From the IMG/VR virus record IMGVR_UViG_3300005528_000090, positions 1 through 42,975 of that record: a stretch of DNA of 42,975 bases, one strand, 5' to 3'. Numbering within the stretch: the first letter of the stretch is position 1; each line of letters opens with the position of its first letter. Both the position numbers and the translations under genes were made by a program. Positions 7,220-12,162 of this stretch are shown in pieces. The notes beneath the pieces were generated by a model. That model was not told where the DNA came from and searched no databases. It saw nothing but the letters and a program-made list of their open reading frames with translations. This DNA comes from a virus.

Positions 7220-7543
7220 ATGCAGCTTAGAAACATAGATAGGGTATTTAGGTTTAACCGTGTTCGTGAACGTCATCGTGAGTTAACGGATCATAAGATC
7301 TTTGTATTGTATTGCGTATGGTATATTTCCAAGAAGGAGCATGTCACCTTCCCTAAGATAGTTAAAATGATGAGGAGAGCTAGGCGAGGCATTCAGAACC
7401 TAGTTATCACTGAGCTAGTACGTGATGGATACCTATACAAAACACAAGTTAAAAAGAATGCTCTTTATTCTCTCTCTCCCCTAGGATTATACTACCTTGA
7501 CTCATTAGAACGTGATCTTCGTTCTGCTAGGAATGATAGATAG
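7220..7543 (+). CDS. Winged-helix transcriptional regulator (MarR-like)
   Basis: 107 residues from ATG 7220; an in-frame GTG at 7175 would extend it, but it sits right behind a hairpin and is less likely. The middle reads as a winged-helix: LTDHKIFVLYCVWYI, then FPKIVKMMRRARRGIQNLV as recognition part, then LVRDGYLYKTQVKKNALYSL as the wing, ending LSPLGLYYLDSLERDL. This resembles MarR/PadR-type DNA-binding domains. Lying just upstream of the ribozyme array and next to divergent promoters, it may be an early or lysogeny regulator. Confidence 0.7.
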   Translation: MQLRNIDRVFRFNRVRERHRELTDHKIFVLYCVWYISKKEHVTFPKIVKMMRRARRGIQNLVITELVRDGYLYKTQVKKNALYSLSPLGLYYLDSLERDLRSARNDR

Positions 7544-7617
7544 GGTTCCGCCCAATATTCATAACTGCTTGATTTACAATACTTTATCTTCCTTTAACAA
7601 AATTTTAACAATTTTTA

Positions 7618-7650
7618 TTTGGATTCCCACATATTTCCAACATATATTCG
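7618..7650 (+). promoter_or_regulatory. Candidate promoter of the ribozyme array
   Basis: TTTG (7618-7621), 21-bp spacer, TATATTCG (7643-7650), one mismatch to TAnnTTTG. It lies in the gap after the regulator gene and is the only good promoter I see before the first array gene. The start would be near 7656. Confidence 0.5.
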
Positions 7651-7689
7651 TATTGTCTTTCGGGACGAAGTTCTTTAAAGCACTAGCGC

Positions 7690-7978
7690 ATACCTGACCT
7701 GAATAAGTCATCTAGTCACTGCGCATTTGATCTCGATATGTACCTTCCGTCTGCTAGACGTTGTGGTCACTGCGAAGAGCAGGAAGAGATTCGAGGAATG
7801 GCTTTCCTCGGCTAATAAAATAAATCCCTTGTGTGGTATCACTGGACTACACTCGTAAAAAGTGCGTCAAACCTGAGTCCGTCTCAGTTAGGATGTTGGG
7901 CATAGAAACCGAAGGGACTATGCTACTACGGAGAATGAGCATTCCGATTTATCGTCTGCATCTGCCGTGTAAATGGTC
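7690..7978 (+). ncRNA. Structured RNA heading the ribozyme array
   Basis: About 290 nt without a credible ORF but full of self-complementary parts: CGTCT/AGACG (about 7750-7762); CTTCC pairing with GGAAG and, outside it, ATCTC with GAGAT (about 7731-7792); GAGGAA/TTCCTC (about 7793-7809); CTGAG/CTCAG or alternatively GGACT/AGTCC (about 7844-7889); GCATAG/CTATGC (about 7900-7924). It ends in the same GGTC|TTAACC seen at the 3' side of the hammerheads, followed by a 20-nt leader to ATG 7999, yet has no CTGATGA core. It may be another ribozyme type or a regulatory leader. I do not recognise the class. Confidence 0.45.
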
Positions 7979-7998
7979 TTAACCAAAATTTTAAAGTT

Positions 7999-8199
7999 AT
8001 GAACTACAAAATTATTCAAGACACAGAAGGTATTTATGAGCAAGGTTTTTATTTAGTAGTAGACACAGATGTGGATAAGTTTATAGACATTTTTGAGTTT
8101 AAATCTGAAGCAAAAGAATACCTAATGGAAATCAAAAAAAATGGCGTAGAAAATGTGGATTCTTCAATTTACAATGGTCAAAAAAATAAATACGCCTAG
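7999..8199 (+). CDS. Small acidic protein, first gene of the ribozyme array
   Basis: 66 residues (MNYKIIQDTEGIYEQGF start), mixed alpha/beta, no known family. The TAG stop lies 6 nt before hammerhead A. The leader is the common AACCAAAATTTT type, without a Shine-Dalgarno motif, as usual in Bacteroidota. Confidence 0.65.
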   Translation: MNYKIIQDTEGIYEQGFYLVVDTDVDKFIDIFEFKSEAKEYLMEIKKNGVENVDSSIYNGQKNKYA

Positions 8200-8205
8200 A
8201 GAGAA

Positions 8206-8282
8206 GGTTAACTGATGAGCTCTAAATGAGCGAAACCGTAGTGACAATGGTCACATGGGCGAAAGCCCATACGGTCTTAACC
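8206..8282 (+). ncRNA. Hammerhead ribozyme A (type I)
   Basis: Stem I GGTTAA (8206-8211) pairs with TTAACC (8277-8282). Core CTGATGA 8212-8218, stem II GCTC/GAGC with TAAAT loop, GAAA 8232-8235, stem III CCGTA/TACGG. Stem III is capped by two hairpins, GTGAC/GTCAC and ATGGGC/GCCCAT, the latter with a GAAA tetraloop. Expected cleavage is after C8276, 20 nt before ATG 8297. All core bases of the family are present; activity is inferred. Confidence 0.92.
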
Positions 8283-8296
8283 AAAAACTTTATTTT

Positions 8297-8398
8297 ATGC
8301 AAGTATTAATTATCTTTAGCGTAGGCGTTATGTACAGCTTAACTTTGTTTTCAGTTGTATTATTTAGCGAAATGCGTAAACGTAATCAGGTTAACTGA
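8297..8398 (+). CDS. 33-aa single-span membrane miniprotein
   Basis: MQVLIIFSVGVMYSLTLFSV is a hydrophobic membrane helix, followed by a short basic tail (EMRKRNQVN). The last codons GTT AAC TGA are part of hammerhead B: stem I encodes VN and the core supplies the stop. Inside-positive topology suggests N-out. Function unknown; small membrane proteins in phage early regions may act on host membrane complexes. Confidence 0.65.
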   Translation: MQVLIIFSVGVMYSLTLFSVVLFSEMRKRNQVN

Positions 8399-8442
8399 TG
8401 AGGATTAAATATCCGAAACCGCCTAGCTTGGCGGTCTTAACC
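8389..8442 (+). ncRNA. Hammerhead ribozyme B (type I, compact)
   Basis: Stem I GGTTAA (8389-8394)/TTAACC (8437-8442); core CTGATGA 8395-8401; stem II GGAT/ATCC with TAAAT loop; GAAA 8415-8418; stem III CCGCC/GGCGG with a 6-nt loop. Cleavage expected after C8436, 19 nt before ATG 8456. The TGA at 8396-8398 of the core is the stop codon of the preceding gene. Confidence 0.92.
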
Positions 8443-8455
8443 AAAAACTCAAACC

Positions 8456-8626
8456 ATGTTACAGCTAAAAAAAGAAGGCATGTGGTATCAGGTAAAACAG
8501 ATCAGCCTGACTACTGATCCTGAACTTAAAAAAGAGGCTAAAAATTACCTTGCCATTTTAAACACGAAGGATCGGTACAACCACTTCGAGGAAATTAAAT
8601 TGTTCATTCAAAAGCACACTAAATGA
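8456..8626 (+). CDS. Small charged protein, 56 aa
   Basis: Starts MLQLKKEGMWYQVKQISLTT and ends LFIQKHTK; a short strand part then helices. No family recognised. It overlaps the next ATG by 4 nt (ATGA), so this pair is translationally coupled and is the only junction in the array core that lacks a ribozyme. Confidence 0.6.
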   Translation: MLQLKKEGMWYQVKQISLTTDPELKKEAKNYLAILNTKDRYNHFEEIKLFIQKHTK

Positions 8627-8964
8627 AAACAACGTACAACATTGGACTCCTGAACAACGCATTCGTTGAGGATCAAAACACAGACAAAATAGAGAGATTC
8701 TTCTCTAGCCTTAGCGTACTTGGTGTATTTACACGGGTAAGATTCGATACTGGCACATGGGATGGAGATGAACCTACTGCTATCCTAGTCATTGTCTCTG
8801 ATGATGAATTCGATGCTGAAGGTATCTGCCTGAATTTTACCAAATTATTCACGCAGACGGCTGTGGCTATGAGAACAGAAGGCGAGCAAGGTAAACTGAT
8901 ATATCACCCCGATCACACAGGTGATAAAGTAGAATTCGATGAGAAGTACTTCATAGAATTCTGA
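8623..8964 (+). CDS. Hypothetical protein, 113 aa
   Basis: An acidic alpha/beta protein (MKTTYNIGLLNNAFVEDQNT start) with alternating strands such as ILVIVSDDEFDAEGICLNF. No catalytic motif is recognised. The TGA stop abuts the first G of hammerhead C. Coupled to the preceding 56-aa gene by an ATGA overlap. Confidence 0.65.
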   Translation: MKTTYNIGLLNNAFVEDQNTDKIERFFSSLSVLGVFTRVRFDTGTWDGDEPTAILVIVSDDEFDAEGICLNFTKLFTQTAVAMRTEGEQGKLIYHPDHTGDKVEFDEKYFIEF

Positions 8965-9026
8965 GGTTAACTGACGATGGGTTAAATACCCGAAACCTAG
9001 GGCAGAAATGCCCGATGGTCTTAACC
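8965..9026 (+). ncRNA. Hammerhead ribozyme C (core variant, possible loss of function)
   Basis: Stem I GGTTAA/TTAACC (9021-9026). The core is CTGACGA (8971-8977); the C at the variable position is allowed in the family. One extra T (8978) separates the core from stem II GGGT/ACCC, which may weaken activity. GAAA 8992-8995; stem III is CC, internal loop, GGGCA/TGCCC with a GAAA loop, GG. Cleavage would follow C9020, 21 nt before ATG 9042. Confidence 0.8.
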
Positions 9027-9041
9027 AAAAACTTTATATTT

Positions 9042-9311
9042 ATGAAAATGATTATCGAAACCACGCCAAACGCATACGGATTTGGTCACGATTGGACATT
9101 GGTAGCAGGCAATAAGAGTTTTTATCTTGGTCAGGATGTTAAATTCTGCCAAAGGGTATTGGGAATGCCTCCTTCATATGTGGCTGAGAATATCGGAACA
9201 AACGATCTGAGCACATCTACAGCCAGAAGAAAGCTTGCCGCATTCATCGTGCAGTCACTGGGGATTGATGATTTCTCAAACATTCAATCTTGGGAATTGT
9301 GTTGTCAATAG
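9042..9311 (+). CDS. Hypothetical protein, 89 aa
   Basis: Starts MKMIIETTPNAYGFGHDWTL and contains FYLGQDVKFCQRVLGM and a helical C-terminal half; similar short proteins occur, from memory, in other Bacteroidota phages, function unknown. An in-frame ATG at 9015 lies inside hammerhead C and would be cut off by cleavage, so 9042 is preferred. The TAG stop shares its G with hammerhead D. Confidence 0.65.
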   Translation: MKMIIETTPNAYGFGHDWTLVAGNKSFYLGQDVKFCQRVLGMPPSYVAENIGTNDLSTSTARRKLAAFIVQSLGIDDFSNIQSWELCCQ

Positions 9312-9368
9312 GTTAACTGATGAGTCCTGAATGGACGAAAGGGTAGGCTATAGCCTGTCCTCTTAACC
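9311..9368 (+). ncRNA. Hammerhead ribozyme D (type I)
   Basis: Stem I GGTTAA (9311-9316)/TTAACC (9363-9368); core CTGATGA 9317-9323; stem II GTCC/GGAC with TGAAT loop; GAAA 9337-9340; stem III GG, internal loop, AGGC/GCCT, internal loop, CC. Cleavage after C9362, 22 nt before ATG 9385. Its first base is the last base of the preceding stop codon. Confidence 0.92.
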
Positions 9369-9384
9369 ATAAAAATCTACAACT

Positions 9385-9669
9385 ATGTTACAAAGTAAAC
9401 ACTCCGAAATTGTAAAACTATTAGACAGATCATTTGAGTTATTTAACGGTCATATTAATAACGGTGGAAAACTTGATTATTCAGAAAAAGAGTACGGATA
9501 TTTAAGTGATGAAATAGAGGACGTACAAGTTGGGTATTTAAAAGACGAGGATGTGGACGGATCTTACGCAGATAGATTACGTGAAGAAGGTTTTAAAATG
9601 ACAGAAGATGATGCATACAATACTTTAAAGCATCGAATTGAGAGTATTGAAGATGAGTTACAAGGTTAA
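9385..9669 (+). CDS. Acidic helical protein, 94 aa
   Basis: Very acidic and helical (MLQSKHSEIVKLLDRSFELF start, HRIESIEDELQG end). No family recognised; the charge would suit a DNA-mimic or a protein-protein inhibitor, but this is speculation. Its TAA stop (9667-9669) is formed by stem I of hammerhead E. Confidence 0.65.
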   Translation: MLQSKHSEIVKLLDRSFELFNGHINNGGKLDYSEKEYGYLSDEIEDVQVGYLKDEDVDGSYADRLREEGFKMTEDDAYNTLKHRIESIEDELQG

Positions 9670-9723
9670 CTGATGAGTCCTGAATGGACGAAACCTAGGG
9701 GCTCTGCCCCGATGGTCTTAACC
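9664..9723 (+). ncRNA. Hammerhead ribozyme E (type I)
   Basis: Stem I GGTTAA (9664-9669)/TTAACC (9718-9723); core CTGATGA 9670-9676; stem II GTCC/GGAC with TGAAT loop; GAAA 9690-9693; stem III CC, internal loop TA/GAT, GGGGC/GCCCC with a 3-nt loop, GG. Cleavage after C9717, 19 nt before ATG 9737. Stem I encodes the upstream TAA stop. Confidence 0.94.
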
Positions 9724-9736
9724 AAAAACTTTTACA

Positions 9737-10162
9737 ATGAAAGAAGCAAAAAAGTATTTAGGATCTCTGGTGCTAGTAACAGAAGCGCATCAAGAAAAAA
9801 TAGAGGAGTATTGTTTAAACTTTGATACATCCATTGATGGTGGCTTTGCATTCCCTTGCGATAAGGATGGCAACATATTGCAAAAGGATCGGTGGGGAAG
9901 GGAAATGAGTGATATAGCTATTCAAAACTACAATCGCTGTGTATCAGGAGAGGTGAAAACAATCAGACCTGCATACGTTAAAGACCTATCAAGGATGTAC
10001 TATAACCACGCTGTATGTAAATGTCATTGTGGTAAAGAATTAAGTATGCAACCATCAAGTGATGGATTAGTTTACTGCGAATGTAATAGGATGTACAATA
10101 CAGCAGGTCAATCTATCAGACCAAGAAGTGAATGGGAGGAGAGGTATGATGATGATTATTAA
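9737..10162 (+). CDS. Hypothetical protein with Cys/His cluster (possible zinc ribbon)
   Basis: 141 residues. The C-terminal third has CKCHCGKEL followed about 16 residues later by YCECNRMYN, a plausible zinc-binding ribbon. The N-terminal part (EAHQEKIEEYCLNFDTS) looks helical. The tail is strongly acidic (EERYDDDY). Zinc ribbons often bind nucleic acid or protein. Stop directly abuts hammerhead F. No family assigned. Confidence 0.65.
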   Translation: MKEAKKYLGSLVLVTEAHQEKIEEYCLNFDTSIDGGFAFPCDKDGNILQKDRWGREMSDIAIQNYNRCVSGEVKTIRPAYVKDLSRMYYNHAVCKCHCGKELSMQPSSDGLVYCECNRMYNTAGQSIRPRSEWEERYDDDY

Positions 10163-10239
10163 GGTTAACTGATGAGGATTAAATATCCGAAACCGTAGTG
10201 ACAGCAGTCACAGAGGCGAAAGCCTCTACGGTCTTAACC
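10163..10239 (+). ncRNA. Hammerhead ribozyme F (type I, branched stem III)
   Basis: Stem I GGTTAA (10163-10168)/TTAACC (10234-10239); core CTGATGA 10169-10175; stem II GGAT/ATCC with TAAAT loop; GAAA 10189-10192; stem III CCGTA/TACGG with two capping hairpins, GTGAC/GTCAC and AGAGGC/GCCTCT with GAAA tetraloop. Same branched design as copy A but with different, compensated arm sequences. Cleavage after C10233, 19 nt before ATG 10253. Confidence 0.94.
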
Positions 10240-10252
10240 AAAAACTTTTACA

Positions 10253-10564
10253 ATGAAAAAAAATCAATCTAAAAAAACGACAGAAAAAAAGCCATTAATT
10301 TTGGACAGAGTACAATTTATCAGGTGGATGTTCTCTGATTACGATGATAGAAAATGTTTCTTTGACAGGCATAATGTATTAGAGGATCTTATTTCCGATG
10401 GGGAATTTTCAATTAATGATGAAAGCTTATTACAAACCGCAGGGTACATACCGGTAGATGTTGTGCATAAAAGTCAGAAAAAAGACGTTATACTTGATAG
10501 GCATGGAGAGGTTGATACATTTCAGTATAGCGATATACAGTTTTACAAAAAGAAGGTTAACTGA
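10253..10564 (+). CDS. Hypothetical protein, 103 aa
   Basis: Lys/Thr-rich basic N-terminus (MKKNQSKKTTEKKP), then acidic helices (QFIRWMFSDYDDRKCFFDRH). No family recognised. It ends KKKVN, the VN and TGA being encoded by stem I and core of hammerhead G. Confidence 0.65.
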   Translation: MKKNQSKKTTEKKPLILDRVQFIRWMFSDYDDRKCFFDRHNVLEDLISDGEFSINDESLLQTAGYIPVDVVHKSQKKDVILDRHGEVDTFQYSDIQFYKKKVN

Positions 10565-10614
10565 TGAGGATTTAGTATCCGAAACCTAGGGGCTACGCCC
10601 CGATGGTATTAACC
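10555..10614 (+). ncRNA. Hammerhead ribozyme G (type I, GTA cleavage site)
   Basis: Stem I GGTTAA (10555-10560)/TTAACC (10609-10614); core CTGATGA 10561-10567; stem II GGAT/ATCC with TTAGT loop; GAAA 10581-10584; stem III CC, TA/GAT internal loop, GGGGC/GCCCC with TAC loop, GG. The cleavage triplet is GTA instead of GTC (A10608); A at this position is permitted by the NUH rule but usually slower. 19 nt to ATG 10628. Confidence 0.9.
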
Positions 10615-10627
10615 AAAAAAAGATAAT

Positions 10628-10888
10628 ATGTACGCACTATTTGACCATGCAGAGGGTTTTATCTGCTCTATTGACAAAGATGAATCTGATCCTTTATTCT
10701 CAACCCTAAAGAATGAAAGAAGGTTAGGGAATGCTATTAAGCTGGCATGTTCTATGGTAAATGAAGATGAAGTAGAAATAAAGAATATTAAAGTAAGTAA
10801 AAGCAGATTCGATATTCTATCAGTGAATGCCAAGATGATGGATGGCTCAGAGTACGAATGTGAATTGTATTCATGCAGACATTTCTAA
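10628..10888 (+). CDS. Hypothetical protein, 86 aa
   Basis: Acidic N-terminal part (MYALFDHAEGFICSIDKDES) and a beta-rich C-terminal part ending YECELYSCRHF, with four cysteines in all. No family recognised. Stop is followed by a decayed hammerhead (H). Confidence 0.6.
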   Translation: MYALFDHAEGFICSIDKDESDPLFSTLKNERRLGNAIKLACSMVNEDEVEIKNIKVSKSRFDILSVNAKMMDGSEYECELYSCRHF

Positions 10889-10937
10889 TGCTAACTGAGA
10901 TGATCGAATGGCGGTAAAGTAACACAATTTCTTAACC
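10889..10937 (+). ncRNA. Hammerhead ribozyme H, degenerate copy
   Basis: Aligns with copies D and I: CTAACTGA, then a GA insertion, TGA, a shortened stem II retaining GAATGG, AAAG in place of GAAAG, and TTTCTTAACC at the end (10928-10937). Stem I is broken on the left, the core is split and stem II no longer pairs. It is probably inactive, but the 3' leader after the old cleavage point is kept, about 18-20 nt before ATG 10951. Confidence 0.75.
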
Positions 10938-10950
10938 AATACTTTTAAAT

Positions 10951-11046
10951 ATGATAAACTTTATTATCTTTATGATTGGCTTCTGCTCCATTGCTTTGGT
11001 TAGCTTGGCTATCCACCTTTACTTTAAAAGAAACAAGGTTAACTGA
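10951..11046 (+). CDS. 31-aa single-span membrane miniprotein
   Basis: MINFIIFMIGFCSIALVSLA followed by IHLYFKRNKVN: one membrane helix and a short basic tail. Closely parallels the 33-aa gene at 8297 (same size, same RN-x-VN ending), although the helices are not clearly homologous. The ending VN-stop is encoded by hammerhead I. Confidence 0.65.
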   Translation: MINFIIFMIGFCSIALVSLAIHLYFKRNKVN

Positions 11047-11088
11047 CGAGTCCTGATTGGACGAAAGGGGGTCACTCCCCTCTTAACC
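11037..11088 (+). ncRNA. Hammerhead ribozyme I (type I, compact)
   Basis: Stem I GGTTAA (11037-11042)/TTAACC (11083-11088); core CTGACGA 11043-11049; stem II GTCC/GGAC with TGATT loop; GAAA 11063-11066; stem III GGGG/CCCC with a 6-nt loop. Cleavage after C11082, 20 nt before ATG 11103. TGA 11044-11046 in the core is the upstream stop. Confidence 0.92.
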
Positions 11089-11102
11089 AAAAAACAAAAG
11101 CC

Positions 11103-11381
11103 ATGGTAAACTTTCCAAATGGGTTCACATCTTGGATCGAAACACATCACGAGGTGGTATCCTACATTACAAGACAATTAGATTTAAACGACTACATGAC
11201 CGAAGGCACCAAGGTCAGGGAGATGTATGAGACCAAAGGCACTGGCGGTATGTACGAGTTAGCCGAAGAATGGACAAACGAGTTCGAAACAGAGAACAAA
11301 GACATGGAATGGGACGGAGAATTCTTTGATGAGATGGAGATATTTTTAAATAAAAAGAACTATCTATGTCAGAGCATTTAA
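11103..11381 (+). CDS. Acidic protein, 92 aa
   Basis: Starts MVNFPNGFTSWIETHHEVVS and is rich in Glu and Asp (EEWTNEFETENKDMEWDGEF). From memory, similar acidic helical proteins occur in other phages; function unknown. Last gene directly preceded by a ribozyme. Its end overlaps the next gene by 16 nt. Confidence 0.7.
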   Translation: MVNFPNGFTSWIETHHEVVSYITRQLDLNDYMTEGTKVREMYETKGTGGMYELAEEWTNEFETENKDMEWDGEFFDEMEIFLNKKNYLCQSI

Positions 11382-11638
11382 AGTTCGCAGAAAACCACAT
11401 CAAGGCTAGGACTTCTAAGAAGTTCGACCCGGTAGACTACGGAAGCACCGAAGACATGCTCGCCCACCTTCGTGATGGGAGAACTTATGAGTTTATCCTC
11501 AATAGAATAGAGGATACTCTTGTACACCCTGCCGATGTGATGGCTGCCCACAACGGGAATGCGTCATTCAGGTACGAAGATGCAGTAAACTTCGGATTTT
11601 TATTGTTCACAGAAAAACTTAAAACATGGAAGATGTAA
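11366..11638 (+). CDS. Hypothetical protein, 90 aa
   Basis: Mostly helical, balanced charge (FDPVDYGSTEDMLAHLRDGR; RIEDTLVHPADVMAAHNG). No family recognised. Overlaps both neighbours (16 and 13 nt), so after the array the organisation changes from ribozyme-separated cassettes to coupled overlapping genes. Confidence 0.65.
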   Translation: MSEHLKFAENHIKARTSKKFDPVDYGSTEDMLAHLRDGRTYEFILNRIEDTLVHPADVMAAHNGNASFRYEDAVNFGFLLFTEKLKTWKM

Positions 11639-11796
11639 AACTTAACAGATGGATGGCGGAATTTAACGTATCATCCAACTACCAAAGACCAAGGCAATAC
11701 CTTTACTGCCATTACTTTGACGCCAGTAAGTTTGGTAAGAAAAAAAAGAAGACATCATACGAGAAAATACTTAGCATTTTAAAAAACATTATTTAA
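11626..11796 (+). CDS. Small basic protein, 56 aa
   Basis: Starts MEDVKLNRWMAEFNVSSNYQ, contains a run of basic residues (KFGKKKKKTSYEK) and ends with a hydrophobic stretch (ILSILKNII). Basic character fits nucleic-acid binding. Overlaps the upstream gene by 13 nt in another frame. Confidence 0.6.
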   Translation: MEDVKLNRWMAEFNVSSNYQRPRQYLYCHYFDASKFGKKKKKTSYEKILSILKNII

Positions 11797-11801
11797 CTTT
11801 G
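11794..11801 (+). promoter_or_regulatory. Candidate -7 promoter element
   Basis: TAACTTTG matches TAnnTTTG, 13 nt before ATG 11815, which is the same spacing as at 6434-6456. No clear -33 element. Would give the genes after the array and the tRNA their own start. Confidence 0.45.
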
Positions 11802-11814
11802 TAAATAAAAAAAC

Positions 11815-12018
11815 ATGAGAAATTTCCCTATCGTGCCACAAGAATGGCAAGCACCCAAGACTGAAAGACAGCTTGGAGAAAACTGGAACCGCAACGACGG
11901 TATCCATACTTACGAAACTAAGGAAGGATGGAAGGCTACACAGGTGAAGAACGGCGAGTACGTTAAGTGGTCATCCAAAGGTTACGCTACTTCTGAAGAA
12001 GCGGTTGAAAATCTGTAG
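11815..12018 (+). CDS. Small protein, 67 aa
   Basis: Starts MRNFPIVPQEWQAPKTERQL; the C-terminal half (GWKATQVKNGEYVKWSSKGY ATSEEAVENL) resembles a small beta hairpin repeat followed by a helix. No family recognised. Good isolated ORF with its own candidate promoter. Confidence 0.65.
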   Translation: MRNFPIVPQEWQAPKTERQLGENWNRNDGIHTYETKEGWKATQVKNGEYVKWSSKGYATSEEAVENL

Positions 12019-12029
12019 GTTTTGGTTAA

Positions 12030-12051
12030 CGGTGGTGTTTCTACACTGCCG
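12030..12051 (+). other. Strong hairpin before the tRNA
   Basis: CGGTGGTGT (12030-12038) pairs with ACACTGCCG (12043-12051), nine pairs including two G-U, loop TTCT. It sits 5 nt before the tRNA. No U-run follows, so a processing or insulating structure is likelier than a terminator. Confidence 0.5.
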
Positions 12052-12055
12052 ATAC

Positions 12056-12147
12056 TGTAGGGTGGTGAAATGGCAAACACGCCGCCTTGTCTCGGTGGTG
12101 AGCATGGTAAGTACCGGCTCTTGGAGGTTCGAGTCCTCCCCCTACAG
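12056..12147 (+). tRNA. tRNA with type II (Leu-like) body and GTC anticodon
   Basis: Acceptor TGTAGGG (12056-12062)/CCCTACA (12140-12146); D stem GTG/CAC with a GG-containing loop; anticodon stem CCGCC (12082-12086)/GGTGG (12094-12098), loop TTGTCTC with anticodon GTC at 12089-12091; a long variable arm closed by GAGC/GCTC with GGTA/TACC inside; T arm GGAGG/CCTCC with TTCGAGT. The body matches bacterial tRNA-Leu closely, but GTC reads Asp codons, base 37 is T (normally a purine), the discriminator is G and the first pair is T-A. CCA is not encoded. Confidence 0.8.
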
Positions 12148-12162
12148 CTAATTTTACACATT

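Noticed and set aside
7690-7978. Tenth hammerhead with the usual core
   Set aside because: The 3' border GGTCTTAACC is there, but no GGTTAA-CTGATGA or GAAA in register could be found upstream.
7690-7978. Group I intron, tmRNA or RNase P RNA
   Set aside because: I could not find the conserved core words of these families.
8206-11088. CRISPR array or simple dispersed repeat
   Set aside because: Repeats are 50-77 nt, differ in length, covary in their stems, sit exactly at gene junctions and are 170-520 nt apart with coding spacers.
8206-11088. Rho-independent terminators or integron attC sites
   Set aside because: No U-run follows the hairpins, and the strictly conserved unpaired CTGATGA and GAAA bases are unexplained by terminators or attC but are exactly the hammerhead core.
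12070-12162. Longer form of the lipoprotein starting at 12070
   Set aside because: The extension is encoded by the tRNA gene; the ATG at 12163 begins a proper lipoprotein signal peptide.
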